This document shows, in pieces, positions 25,742 to 35,625 of a stretch of DNA of 64,000 nucleotides (its first letter is position 1; every line of letters starts with the position of its first letter). Location: NCBI GenBank assembly GCA_050291725.1, contig JBNKKH010000017.1, positions 62,001-126,000 of the forward strand, written 5' to 3'. Source of the DNA: JAAGZL01 sp050291725. Its GTDB lineage: Bacteria; Pseudomonadota; Gammaproteobacteria; Chromatiales; Chromatiaceae. Made by a program: the position numbers and the translations under genes. The notes under the pieces are model-generated. The model was not told the DNA's origin, did no database searches, and was given only the letters and a program-made list of their open reading frames with translations.

Positions 25742-27028
25742 CTACTTAAGGCCGTAAAGGTCTGGGAATAGAAGAATGCTCAGCACAATAGCTGCCTGCA
25801 TAAGAATAAATGGTACTACGCCGCGATAGATATCCATCGTACTGACTTCTGGCGGAGCAACCCCTTTTAGGTAAAACAGTGAGAAGCCAAAAGGTGGAGT
25901 TAAAAAAGATGTTTGCAGATTCATGGCTATCAGGATGGCAAACCAGAGCGGTGCTATTCCCATAGTATCGGCAACCGGTGCCAAGATGGGTACTATGATA
26001 AATGAGATTTCAACAAAGTCGATGAAAAATCCCAGCACCATGATCACCAACATGGAGAGAATAAGAAAACCTATCTGCTCACCAGGCAATTGAGTTAGGG
26101 CCTCTTCGACAATGAGATCACCTCCGGTGTAGGTAAAGGCCATAGAGAATGCGGTTGCGCCCAATAAAATAGCAAACACCATAGAGGTAACTTTTACCGT
26201 ATCCAGCGCCGCCTCATACACCATTTTCCAACTGAACTGGCCATACAACAGCGCCAAAATAAGCGCTCCAATACCGCCCAGGGCCGATGATTCTGTAGGG
26301 GTGGCAATGCCGGCAAAGATAGAACCCAACACCACTAGAATTAACACTAGAGGCGGCAGAACTGCCTTGATGGCTATAAAATACTGTTCGCGCTTGCTCA
26401 GATCATCATCCATCGGAATGGCTGGAGCTGCCTCAGGCTGCATATAGGCCTTAACCAGGATGTAGATCACATAGGCTCCTACCAGTGCCACGCCAGGGGC
26501 TACTGCCGCCCGGAACAGATCCCCCACGGGGATGCCCATAACATCGCCTAATATAATAAGAACGATGGAGGGTGGGATGATCTGGCCTAGAGTACCAGCA
26601 CCGCAGATAGCGCCACAGGTAAGTTTCTTGTCGTAGTTGAACTTGAGCATCACTGGCAGAGAGATCAACCCCATGGCCACAACCGATGCCCCCACCACTC
26701 CAGTGGATGCTGCCAGCAGTGCTCCTACAAGAATGGTGGAGATAGCTAGTCCGCCCCGCACACTTCCAAACAGCTTGCCCATGGACTCCAACAGCTGCTC
26801 CGCCAGTTTAGTGCGCTGCAGTACAATCCCCATAAAGATAAACAGCGGTATAGCCATCAATACCGTGTTCTCCATTATGCTGTAGATACGAAATGGCATG
26901 AAGGCGAAGATCTCCGGCCCTTCGGAAAACACCCCGAACAGCAAGGCGACACCGCCAAAGGTAAAGGCAACCGGGAATCCAAGCAGTAGCAGCACCAGAG
27001 CTGCAAAAAACATTATTATGCCAATCAT
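25742..27028 (-). CDS. dctM: TRAP transporter large permease
   Basis: A 428-residue 12-helix membrane protein, the ion-coupled translocation subunit of a TRAP transporter. DctM-family segments such as FPVAFTFGG at the N-terminus and GGIGALILALLYG and LTPPFGFSLFYLKGVAP later are present. It follows dctQ by 19 bp. Confidence 0.94.
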   Translation of the reverse strand: MIGIIMFFAALVLLLLGFPVAFTFGGVALLFGVFSEGPEIFAFMPFRIYSIMENTVLMAIPLFIFMGIVLQRTKLAEQLLESMGKLFGSVRGGLAISTILVGALLAASTGVVGASVVAMGLISLPVMLKFNYDKKLTCGAICGAGTLGQIIPPSIVLIILGDVMGIPVGDLFRAAVAPGVALVGAYVIYILVKAYMQPEAAPAIPMDDDLSKREQYFIAIKAVLPPLVLILVVLGSIFAGIATPTESSALGGIGALILALLYGQFSWKMVYEAALDTVKVTSMVFAILLGATAFSMAFTYTGGDLIVEEALTQLPGEQIGFLILSMLVIMVLGFFIDFVEISFIIVPILAPVADTMGIAPLWFAILIAMNLQTSFLTPPFGFSLFYLKGVAPPEVSTMDIYRGVVPFILMQAAIVLSILLFPDLYGLK

Positions 27029-27047
27029 AAATTGCTAACCGGTCACC

Positions 27048-27584
27048 CTAGAATTTCAGCTCGGACTTATGCTCATCTTGATGCAGCCCACGGATTCTGT
27101 TTATTGAATTTAACATAAGGCCAATACCACTTATGGCCATGGAAACAAATGCGATGGGTATCATAGATTTTATGGCCCAACGAAATGGTAGCCCACCCGG
27201 GTCACCCGACTGTTCTGACATATCCCACGACTCTGCTACAAAACCCAGGCCGTAGTAGAAGACCAGTATGGTGAATGGCAGTAGAAAAGTCAGCGTGCCA
27301 ATGAGGTCTATCCACCCCTGTTTTTTATTGCTTAGACGCTCATAGATAAGATCGACCCTAACATGTCCGTCGTGACGTAGGGCATAAGAGACCCCCAGGA
27401 GAAATATGGTCGCATAAAGATGCCACTCCATCTCCTGCATACCAATGGATACATCATTAAACACGTAGCGCATAACCACATCGTAAAAAACATTGAGCAG
27501 CAGAGTGATCAACAGCGCCCCAGCAATCTTTCCTAACAGATCGGAAAAGGCGTTAATCAACTGTTCAAGCTTTAACAGAAACAT
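27048..27584 (-). CDS. dctQ: TRAP transporter small permease
   Basis: A 178-residue four-helix membrane protein of the DctQ family, with the usual conserved HVRVDLIYERL after helix 2. It pairs with the large permease encoded just downstream. It is preceded by a hairpin that separates it from dctP. Confidence 0.92.
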   Translation of the reverse strand: MFLLKLEQLINAFSDLLGKIAGALLITLLLNVFYDVVMRYVFNDVSIGMQEMEWHLYATIFLLGVSYALRHDGHVRVDLIYERLSNKKQGWIDLIGTLTFLLPFTILVFYYGLGFVAESWDMSEQSGDPGGLPFRWAIKSMIPIAFVSMAISGIGLMLNSINRIRGLHQDEHKSELKF

Positions 27585-27603
27585 CTATTTCCCCATATAA
27601 AGA

Positions 27604-27629
27604 AGTTCCCCGGCTAGTGCCGGGGAACT
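27604..27629 (-). promoter_or_regulatory. Intercistronic hairpin between dctP and dctQ
   Basis: Perfect 11-bp stem (AGTTCCCCGGC, 4-nt loop). On the minus strand only TCTTTATAT follows, a weak T tract. This fits partial termination or 3'-end protection of dctP mRNA, a common way to make more binding protein than permease. Confidence 0.65.
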
Positions 27630-27642
27630 CTTAAAGCTCTTT

Positions 27643-28716
27643 TTATTTCTGACTGTTGTAGTAAGCGTTATCTGAAATCTCACTCCAAACGCGAGCCTTC
27701 TGCATATAAGCCGCCTGAGAATCGATAATCTCTTTGGCCAGAGGGTCGGCAGCCGCACGCTCTGCCAACAGTTCAGCATTGGCCTTGCGCATTGCGTCCA
27801 TAACCTCTTTGGGAAATGTCTTAACCTTGATATTGGGATATTCACTCTTCATCTTGGCCCAATTCTCACCACTTAGATGATAGGACTGTATATACATATC
27901 GTAGGCCGCGTTACGCATGGAAACGCGTAGTATCTCCTGTAGATCAGCAGGCAACTTATCCCATGATTTCTTATTTATCATGAACTGCAGCTCAGTAGCA
28001 GGCTCATGCCATCCGGTGTAGTAATAAGGAGCGATCTTGTGAAAGCCCATACGCAGATCAAGAGATGGACCAACCCACTCCAAGGCATCAATGGTACGAC
28101 GCTCTAAAGCAGTATAGAGCTCACCCGGAGGGATATTGGTAGGCTTGGCGCCAACTTTGGCCAACACTTCTCCAGCAAACCCAGGGATACGCATCTTAAG
28201 CCCCTGCAAATCGGCTACAGAGTTGATCTCTTTCTGAAACCATCCACCCATCTGGTTGCCGGTGTTGCCACCAGGAAATGACAACATACCGTGTTTGTCA
28301 TATACCTTTTTCATCAGCTCCATGCCGTCACCATAGTAGAACCAGCCGTACTGTTCAGGTGCGGTCATACCAAAAGGCATAGAGGTAAAGAACAGGGTAT
28401 TTGGATCCTTGCCCTTCCAGTAATAGGAGGCGGAGTGTCCCATATCATACTGGCCAGCACGCACCATATCGAAAACGCCAAATGGAGCCTTGTGTTTGTT
28501 TCTGGAGTCGATAGTAATTATCAGCCGCCCGTTAGACATAGTCTTTACCGACTTAGCCAAATTCTTGGTGGAGTCACCAAAGATGGGGAAGTTGGGCGGC
28601 CAGGTCTCTGCCAGTTTAAGTCGATAAACCTTATCAGCTGCAAACGACTGGTTAACTAAAGCCAGCACACAGAGTGCTGCCATTATCATCTTCCTGGATA
28701 GTTTGGATTTAAACAC
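27643..28716 (-). CDS. dctP: TRAP transporter substrate-binding protein
   Basis: A periplasmic binding protein of about 357 residues, with signal peptide ending at SFA near residue 28. The segment LKMRIPGFAGEVLAKVG and the DALEWVGPSLD signature place it near the TakP (2-oxo-acid) branch, but the ligand is not certain. AGGAGG lies upstream. The GTG two codons inside the longest frame has the better spacing (9 nt) and is chosen. The gene follows the oxoprolinase gene by 140 bp. Confidence 0.92.
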   Translation of the reverse strand: MFKSKLSRKMIMAALCVLALVNQSFAADKVYRLKLAETWPPNFPIFGDSTKNLAKSVKTMSNGRLIITIDSRNKHKAPFGVFDMVRAGQYDMGHSASYYWKGKDPNTLFFTSMPFGMTAPEQYGWFYYGDGMELMKKVYDKHGMLSFPGGNTGNQMGGWFQKEINSVADLQGLKMRIPGFAGEVLAKVGAKPTNIPPGELYTALERRTIDALEWVGPSLDLRMGFHKIAPYYYTGWHEPATELQFMINKKSWDKLPADLQEILRVSMRNAAYDMYIQSYHLSGENWAKMKSEYPNIKVKTFPKEVMDAMRKANAELLAERAAADPLAKEIIDSQAAYMQKARVWSEISDNAYYNSQK

Positions 28717-28861
28717 TGTCACTTTCCTCCTGTGGTGATTTAGAAGCAGTTAGAAGGTTATTTTTCGTTAACGCACGCCGTTTGGGTAGATGTGGGTGCG
28801 CTGAATGATAACAACTTTAATGTATAGCAGATGTTAGGGAAAGGGGTATTTAGTGCATCAT

Positions 28862-31800
28862 CTATTCGCTGTTACCGAATCCTCCTCCCCCTGGAGTCTC
28901 TATAACCATTAGATCGCCCTCCTCTACCTGTATCTGCCCCTGAGCAGAAAATTCCGTTCTGCGCCCATCCTGGTGTATAAGATAGTTGCGCCCAGGCTTA
29001 GCTGGTTCTCCGCCATCCACACCATAGGGCGGTACCCGCCTGTGACCGGCCAAAATATTGACCTGCATCTGTTCTAGAAACCTTAGTTTGCGGATAGCAC
29101 CATTGCCACCTCTATGCCTACCTCTGCCGCCAGAACCGGTGCGTATGCAGAACTCCTCCAGGCGCACGGGGAAACGCCACTCCAACACCTCAGGATCGGT
29201 TAGCCTGGAGTTGGTCATGTGGGTGTGAACCGCATCTGCGCCGTCAGAATCAGCAGTAGCGCCAGAGCCGCCGCATATGGTCTCGTAGTACTGGTACTTT
29301 GCGTTACCCCAGGTGAAGTTATTCATAGTGCCCTGGGAGGCAGCGGCCACACCTAAGGCCCCTAGCAGGGCATCCACTATCACTTGAGAGGTCTCCACAT
29401 TACCGGCCACCACCGCAGCTGGATAGCTCGGAGTGATCATGGAGTTCTCGGGCAGAATAAGCTGCAGCGGCTTTAGACACCCTTCATTAAGAGGAATTGT
29501 GTCATGCACCAGACAGCGGAACACATAGAGTACCGCTGCTCGACAGATAGCTCTGGGGGCGTTGTAGTTACCTGCATGTTGAGGGCTGGTACCGCTGAAG
29601 TCGATAGTGGCGCTTCGATCTAATCTATTGAGAGTGATTTTCACACAGACCATACTGCCGTCATCCATCGCATAACAGAACTCCCCATCGTGCAGCAGAT
29701 CCAAAACTCGGCGTACTGACTCTTCGGCGTTGGCCTGCACATGGCTCATATATGCATTTACCACATCAATTCCAAAATGATCCACTGTGCGCAATAACTC
29801 CTGCATACCCTTTTCACAGGCAGCAAGCTGGGCCTTGAAATCAGCTATATTGTAGTCGATATTGCGTGCAGGATAGGGACCGGCTGCAAGTAGCTGCCGT
29901 ATCTCTTGCTCCAGCATTCGGCCGCCTTCTACCAGTTTAATGTTATCAATCAGCACCCCCTCCTGCTCCACATGAGTCGAGTCAGAGGGCATAGATCCAG
30001 GCGTGGTACCTCCAATATCTGCATGATGTCCCCGGGCAGCCACATAGAACACCGGATTTTCACTATCTGCGTAGAAGACCGGTTTGATAAGAGTCACATC
30101 TGGTAGATGGGTGCCGCCGTCGTAGGGATTGTTTAAGACAAAAGCATCGCCTCTCTGTATGTTTCCACGCTGTTTTACCATTACGGCCTTAATGCTTTCA
30201 CTCATGGAACCGAGATGCACCGGCATATGGGGTGCATTGGCTATTAGATCCCCATTGCGGTCAAACAGAGCGCAGGAGAAGTCGCGCCTCTCCTTGATAT
30301 TCACCGATACCGCCGTATTCTCCAGCACCACCCCCATCTGTTCCGCAATGGACATAAACAGATTATTAAAGATCTCCAACATCACTGGGTCTACATCTGT
30401 GCCAATAGCCACCCTATCTGGCAATGGTTCAAAGCGTTCAAGTATGATGTTATTTTGCGAGGTAAGAGTTGAACGCCAGCCCGACTCTACAACTATGGTA
30501 CCGGTATCTTCAATAATAACGGCCGGACCTGAAATAGCCTCTCCCACAACCAACTGGTCACGTAGATAGAAAGGGGTCTGCCGTGGCTCCCCATCTATTA
30601 CCACCGCATGGTGTGCAGCTACCGGCGAACTGGATGTAGTGCTGTTAGGAGAAAAACCAAGAACAGTAGTTTCGCCCTCTCCTATCGCCTCTATCTGCAA
30701 CGCCTCGACCACGATTTTCTTATCCGGGTCAGTAAAGCCGAACTGTTGTTGATGTTTGTGGGCAAACTCATCCAGCATGGTATTGATGGTACCGAGAGTT
30801 ACCAGCAGTGAACTGTCTGACCCCGCGTAACGCAGATGCACCCTCTTCTCGACGCGGATCTGTTTGGGATCTAGCCCTTGAGCAGTTAGCTCTTCCTCAG
30901 CAGAAATACGCAACTCATCGCTATGGAGTTGTAGAGAGGGAATGACGGACTCGTCCAGTATCTGCTCAATACCTCTGCTCTTGATCACCCGCTGAGCGGC
31001 CAGTCCCATACCATATGCAGATAGCACCCCGGCTAACGGGTGCAGAAAGATACTCTTTATGCCTAGAGCGTCCGCTACTAGACAGGCGTGTTGCCCCCCT
31101 GCTCCACCGAAGCAACAGAGGGTGTACTCACTTACGTCATAGCCTCTCTGAATAGATATACGTTTAATAGCGTTGGCCATATTCTCCACAGCAATGGCAA
31201 GAAATCCGGCCGCTACCTGCTGGGATGTGCGACTGGAACCAGTAGCGGTTTCTATCTCCTTTGCCAAATCAGCAAACTTCTTCTGTACTATCTCGATATC
31301 TAATTCCTGGTTACTAGCAGGCCCGAAAATTCTGGGAAAGTAGTCTGGCTGTAGTTTGCCTAGCATCAGATTGCAGTCGGTAACGGTAAGGGGACCGCCG
31401 TTGCGATAACATGCCGGTCCAGGGTCGGCTCCAGCTGAATCTGGACCCACCCTGAAACGAGCACCATCGAACTGGAGAATAGAGCCACCACCCGCAGCCA
31501 CAGTGTGAATCTGCATCATGGGGGCACGCATACGCACACCTGCCACTTCGGTCTCGAACACCCGCTCATACTCACCTGCATAGTGACTAACATCGGTTGA
31601 TGTGCCGCCCATGTCAAAACCAATCAGCTTGCTAAACCCTGCGTTGGCAGCAGTTTCGATCATACCCACAACACCACCAGCCGGACCCGAGAGGATTGCA
31701 TCCTTGCCTTGAAAATAGTCTGCATCCGCCAGCCCGCCGTTGGACTGCATAAACATCAGGCGTCCCCCGCTCCCTTCAATTCCATCCAGTTGTGCTGCGA

Positions 31801-32506
31801 CTCTGTCTATATAGCGTCGCAGAATTGGCGAGAGATAGGCATCTACAACGGTAGTATCTCCACGGGATACCAATTTAATCAGCGGGCTTACTTTTGAGCT
31901 TATGGATATTTGAGTAAACCCGACCTCGCAGGCTATATCAGCTACAGCCTGTTCATGTTGTGGATAGCGGTAGCCATGCATAAGCAGAATAGCAACTGCA
32001 CGCAATCCTCTGGCATAGGCTTGCTGCAAATCATGTTTGACCTGAGCGTAATTCAGGGACACAACTAGCTCACCTCTTGCTCCCATACGCTCACTAACTT
32101 CCAGCACCTCTTGGTACATCATCTCCGCTTGCTGAATATTAAGATCAAACAGCTTTGGTCTAGTCTGATAGCCGATACGCAGTGCATCAGCAAATCCTTT
32201 GGTTACCACCAACAGGGTTGGTTCCCCTTCTCTCTCCAGCAAAGCATTGGTAGCAACAGTGGTCCCCATCTTCACTGCTGCTATACGCTCAGTGGGAATG
32301 GAGGATTCTGCATCTATTCCCAATATGCGCTTGATACCCTCTATGGCGGCATCGCTATAGTTTTCAGGATTTTCAGAAAGAAGCTTTTCCGTTAATACAA
32401 CGCCATCAGAAGAGCGAGCAACAATGTCTGTGAATGTTCCTCCACGGTCTATCCAGAACTGCCATTCATGGCGTGCTATATCCTCATTGTCAGCATCACA
32501 TGTCAT
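28862..32506 (-). CDS. 5-oxoprolinase-type fused hydantoinase A/B (ATP-hydrolysing)
   Basis: A 1214-residue protein with HyuA (about 10-690) and HyuB (about 700-1210) in one chain, the layout of eukaryotic-type 5-oxoprolinase. ATP-dependent ring opening of 5-oxoproline to glutamate is the expected reaction. Seen: IDRGGTFTD, LIGFDMGGTSTDVS and AAGGGSI in HyuA; GTTPGSMPSDSTH and the C-terminal ETPGGGGFG in HyuB. The HyuA/B family also includes hydantoinases and acetone or acetophenone carboxylase subunits, so the substrate is inferred. It heads a minus-strand series with the TRAP transporter, which could bring in the substrate. Confidence 0.88.
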   Translation of the reverse strand: MTCDADNEDIARHEWQFWIDRGGTFTDIVARSSDGVVLTEKLLSENPENYSDAAIEGIKRILGIDAESSIPTERIAAVKMGTTVATNALLEREGEPTLLVVTKGFADALRIGYQTRPKLFDLNIQQAEMMYQEVLEVSERMGARGELVVSLNYAQVKHDLQQAYARGLRAVAILLMHGYRYPQHEQAVADIACEVGFTQISISSKVSPLIKLVSRGDTTVVDAYLSPILRRYIDRVAAQLDGIEGSGGRLMFMQSNGGLADADYFQGKDAILSGPAGGVVGMIETAANAGFSKLIGFDMGGTSTDVSHYAGEYERVFETEVAGVRMRAPMMQIHTVAAGGGSILQFDGARFRVGPDSAGADPGPACYRNGGPLTVTDCNLMLGKLQPDYFPRIFGPASNQELDIEIVQKKFADLAKEIETATGSSRTSQQVAAGFLAIAVENMANAIKRISIQRGYDVSEYTLCCFGGAGGQHACLVADALGIKSIFLHPLAGVLSAYGMGLAAQRVIKSRGIEQILDESVIPSLQLHSDELRISAEEELTAQGLDPKQIRVEKRVHLRYAGSDSSLLVTLGTINTMLDEFAHKHQQQFGFTDPDKKIVVEALQIEAIGEGETTVLGFSPNSTTSSSPVAAHHAVVIDGEPRQTPFYLRDQLVVGEAISGPAVIIEDTGTIVVESGWRSTLTSQNNIILERFEPLPDRVAIGTDVDPVMLEIFNNLFMSIAEQMGVVLENTAVSVNIKERRDFSCALFDRNGDLIANAPHMPVHLGSMSESIKAVMVKQRGNIQRGDAFVLNNPYDGGTHLPDVTLIKPVFYADSENPVFYVAARGHHADIGGTTPGSMPSDSTHVEQEGVLIDNIKLVEGGRMLEQEIRQLLAAGPYPARNIDYNIADFKAQLAACEKGMQELLRTVDHFGIDVVNAYMSHVQANAEESVRRVLDLLHDGEFCYAMDDGSMVCVKITLNRLDRSATIDFSGTSPQHAGNYNAPRAICRAAVLYVFRCLVHDTIPLNEGCLKPLQLILPENSMITPSYPAAVVAGNVETSQVIVDALLGALGVAAASQGTMNNFTWGNAKYQYYETICGGSGATADSDGADAVHTHMTNSRLTDPEVLEWRFPVRLEEFCIRTGSGGRGRHRGGNGAIRKLRFLEQMQVNILAGHRRVPPYGVDGGEPAKPGRNYLIHQDGRRTEFSAQGQIQVEEGDLMVIETPGGGGFGNSE

Positions 32507-32677
32507 AAATAGTCAGAACTTTTAAGGAGTTACAATCCTAAGAAAACGCCAAAATTAAAAAAACCGGGAAGAGTTTTCCTATTTAACCAGTTTTTGCTCG
32601 CAATTGAGATAGGCAAACTGGCAAAACCACTATTAATCTACATACTAATAATTAAGCAAGTTGATAATTCTGTAGCA

Positions 32678-33241
32678 ATGAACATCAATGCGACAAATAT
32701 ATTCCAAAATTCTGCATTACCAAAATACGCCTCTAATCGGAGGCAAGGCTCGGGCACGGCTGAGCAGCCAGACAACAGTTCTCAAAAGCCCAGACTGAGC
32801 GATGCTGAGTTAAGGAAGATAGGTAAACTTAAAGCCCGTGACCGGGAGGTTCGGGCTCATGAAGCCGCCCATGTTGCGGTTGGTGGTTCGGTTGTGCGTA
32901 GCGGAGCCAGACTCTCTTATGCCAAGGGCCCGGATGGGGTGCAGTATGCAACCGGCGGTGAAGTATCTATAGACACATCCAAAGCCAATTCACCTGAAGC
33001 TACAGTAGCTAAAGCAGAAAGAATTCGCCGTGCAGCACTTGCTCCGGCACAACCTTCTGCCCAAGACAGAGCCATAGCTGCCCAAGCCTCCCGCATGGAG
33101 ATGCAGGCACGACAGGAGATATTTTCACAGCAGCGTTCAGAAGAACAGACTACGCCATCTATATCCAAAGGAATTAACAGCTATAAAAATGCTAGCGCAC
33201 TAGAAACAGCAAGTAGCACCGAAATTGATGAACTTATTTGA
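32678..33241 (+). CDS. SprA-family putative metalloprotease
   Basis: A protein of about 187 residues of the SprA-related family. HEAAH near the middle is the zinc-protease motif, followed by GGSVVRSGARLSYAKGPDGVQYATGGEVSID. Flanks are low in complexity and rich in Gln/Ala. The start at 32678 gives the usual N-terminus. Function not known. It has no signal peptide. Confidence 0.7.
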   Translation: MNINATNIFQNSALPKYASNRRQGSGTAEQPDNSSQKPRLSDAELRKIGKLKARDREVRAHEAAHVAVGGSVVRSGARLSYAKGPDGVQYATGGEVSIDTSKANSPEATVAKAERIRRAALAPAQPSAQDRAIAAQASRMEMQARQEIFSQQRSEEQTTPSISKGINSYKNASALETASSTEIDELI

Positions 33242-33330
33242 TGACTATTAATTAGGCTGGCTAACATCAAGCTGTGAACTGTACTAAACTCTGTTCTAAC
33301 AATTAATAATGCGATGGGATATTGCTTACA

Positions 33331-33993
33331 ATGACAGAAAACCTTGTTAATTTAACCATTGGGTCTGAGCTTAAACTAGATTCAATATCTGATGTTGCGC
33401 TAACTAATCTACACTCTGAGTTGATAGGCTACACCCATGGTAAAAGTCTTATAATTTCCCATCCACAAAAAGATAATCTCCCAATTCAGGTCAACCCTGG
33501 CGAGCAATTCATGGTGGGGATACAACAAGGAGGAGACGATATAAGCTTTGAAACTAAGGTAACAGCAGTTTTAAGTGAACCGTATCCGCATCTGCATACT
33601 ACTTATCCAGTAAACATAAGATCTGGATCTATTCGCCAAAGCAGTCGGGTCACTGCCGCCCCTGTTGATATCAGTCTAATCCAGGAAGATGGAACCATAG
33701 ACCCGACTCCAATCTCATTTTTAAATGTGAGCACTTCTGGGGCCTGTCTGGTAGCGGAAAATAAACTAGGGGAAGTGAACGACATATTCGAAATCTGTTT
33801 TCAACAAAATGATGAAGAACCCAGTTCAGCCTTCACCTGTATGATCAGATATGTGCATAAATCACATAAAGACAACCACCCCGCGTTTAATCACGGTGTG
33901 GTTTTTATCGGCATGGAGGCAGAGACACAACTCTTTTTATGGAAATACTTTCAAGAAAGTGCTGCTTTGCAATCAGGGCAAGTTATTAGTTAA
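33331..33993 (+). CDS. ycgR: YcgR-like flagellar brake / PilZ-domain protein
   Basis: A 220-residue c-di-GMP receptor. The N-terminal YcgR domain (about 5-90) is followed by PilZ with an intact RxxxR (RQSSR) and NVSTSG, the binding residues for c-di-GMP. YcgR slows the flagellar motor at high c-di-GMP. No flagellar genes are in the window. A TTG 3 codons upstream is an alternative start. The stop lies within 8 bp overlap of the convergent transpeptidase gene. Confidence 0.88.
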   Translation: MTENLVNLTIGSELKLDSISDVALTNLHSELIGYTHGKSLIISHPQKDNLPIQVNPGEQFMVGIQQGGDDISFETKVTAVLSEPYPHLHTTYPVNIRSGSIRQSSRVTAAPVDISLIQEDGTIDPTPISFLNVSTSGACLVAENKLGEVNDIFEICFQQNDEEPSSAFTCMIRYVHKSHKDNHPAFNHGVVFIGMEAETQLFLWKYFQESAALQSGQVIS

Positions 33994-34477
33994 ACAGCCC
34001 TGCGCCAACACTAAGTGGGCCTCTGAAATGACTGGCCAGCATGGAAGGATGAACCTCACGTCTCACCATTATTCTGACGTTCTTTTTGCCATATTTTTTG
34101 ACCAGCTTATACAACCTTCTGGCATTACTTGTGTGGACCCTTATGCAGCCGTGTGATGCTGGCTTACCTAATTTACTGACTGCTCTTGTTCCGTGGATAG
34201 CATAGCCACCATTGTAAAATACTGAATATGGCATGGGTGAATTATGGTACTTCTTGGAACGGTGCATACGGGTTATCCACTGAGGACGATAGTCTCCACT
34301 TGGGGTGGAATATCCCTCGCGGGCCGTAGATACTTTCCAGGTATATTTACGATGCCCTTCCACGTAAACATTCATCTTCTGTTCTGATATATCGACAGTA
34401 ACATCAACCTTTTCAGCAACAGCTGTAGAGGTAGTTGCCCAGACCATCAACCCGATTAAAACAGTTATCGTACGCAT
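33986..34477 (-). CDS. L,D-transpeptidase (YkuD domain)
   Basis: An exported 163-residue enzyme that forms or exchanges 3-3 crosslinks in peptidoglycan or attaches lipoproteins. Signal peptide to about residue 21, and the YkuD motif HGT...SHGCIRV (Cys nucleophile) at about 108-127. The tail is short and basic. Single-domain form without LysM or SH3. Confidence 0.92.
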   Translation of the reverse strand: MRTITVLIGLMVWATTSTAVAEKVDVTVDISEQKMNVYVEGHRKYTWKVSTAREGYSTPSGDYRPQWITRMHRSKKYHNSPMPYSVFYNGGYAIHGTRAVSKLGKPASHGCIRVHTSNARRLYKLVKKYGKKNVRIMVRREVHPSMLASHFRGPLSVGAGLFN

Positions 34478-34907
34478 TTTCTTACACCATTTTTATACTC
34501 TATGCCTAATGACAGCGCCAAAATGCATAGAAAACTCAATCCTAAAATAAACCCCATTCACATGATAAAAACCATATTTTACTTACTAAACAAAACGTTA
34601 GCACTAAATATCATGTGATTTTTGCAGGCGCCATTATATACATCCACACCTTGATCCCACAACTAGGCTTATTTAAAGGGCGACTTGAGTACAAATATCG
34701 TTCAATTAGCGGCATTCTTTAATATATTTTCCACTACAGTTTATTACTTTCTTTCTCATAGAAAGCAAAGCAATATAAACTCAATAGTGTTAGACCATTT
34801 CTATAGAATAATTCTCACGATTTTCTCCCCAGTGTATATACTCAAATAGTGTAGGAACAGCTATCAAATAGTTTGATTCATGAACTAATTGGTGCAGGAG
34901 AATATAA
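34478..34907. other. Intergenic region upstream of the acidic small protein
   Basis: About 430 AT-rich bases without a gene. A spaced inverted repeat, CACATGATA near 34559-34567 and TATCATGTG near 34610-34618, is separated by about 42 bases. It could be an operator or a long-stem element. Confidence 0.45.
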
Positions 34908-35291
34908 ATGACTACTGAAGCAGATCCTATTATCAGCAATTGGTATATACACCAGGACAGGGACCTGAAATTCCAGGTTGTCGCCATAGATGAAAGTGAA
35001 TCGGTAATTGAGATTCAGTATTTCGACGGTGACATAGAAGAGATTGATTTTGATGACTGGTACTCAATGGATCTAGAGGCGATAGAGTCGCCGGAAGATA
35101 TCTCAGGAGCACTAGATGTATCTGAACTTGATGATCTAGGATCTTCGATCACTGATACCGAAACACAGGATTGGGACACTCCAGTACAAGAGTTAAAGGA
35201 ATCTAGCGAACAGGATTTTTCAGAGGATATTCTCGAATCAGAAAACCCTGAACTAGAAGCCAACTACACAGAACCATTGGATGATATCTAA
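34908..35291 (+). CDS. Acidic DUF6763-like small protein
   Basis: A 127-residue very acidic soluble protein. The N-terminal half (NWYIHQDRDLKFQVVAID then IEIQYFDGDIEEID) has the pattern of a small gammaproteobacterial family of unknown function (DUF6763 by memory, unverified). The C-terminal half is Glu/Asp/Ser-rich and likely disordered. GCAGGAG precedes the ATG. Confidence 0.6.
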   Translation: MTTEADPIISNWYIHQDRDLKFQVVAIDESESVIEIQYFDGDIEEIDFDDWYSMDLEAIESPEDISGALDVSELDDLGSSITDTETQDWDTPVQELKESSEQDFSEDILESENPELEANYTEPLDDI

Positions 35292-35625
35292 CTGCCTGTA
35301 AATAGTCCTCATCCGCATGCTGGATTGTCAGGAATAGGTGTGGCTGATGTCTGGCCCAATTGTTAGCAATTGCCACTACTAACTTTGGGTTATGCTTAAT
35401 GTACGCCCATTGCTTATCCAGTCTAATATTCAAGGACAAATAGCAAGAACCACCCCATGGAATATACTGTTTTTTCTGTGTATAAATATTAATACTTGAA
35501 TATTGCCCCCCAATAATTAATATATGCCGGGTTTGAAATAATTATTCATTATGCTCAAGGATTGAGCTATCTCACTGATTTTGTTTTATTTTTACTAATT
35601 TCACCACCGCCCATAAGGCTAAACA
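35292..35625. other. Intergenic region upstream of ppdK
   Basis: About 330 bases. A minus-strand frame (35203-35439, 78 codons) reads like a protein over part of its length but overlaps the end of the acidic gene and has no good ribosome site; it is not called. Sequence nearer ppdK is AT-rich and probably holds its promoter, but no clear element stands out. Confidence 0.45.

Noticed and set aside
35203..35439. 78-codon minus-strand frame near the acidic protein
   Set aside because: It looks protein-like over part of its length, but it overlaps the acidic gene and lacks a good ribosome site. It may be a remnant; evidence is too thin.
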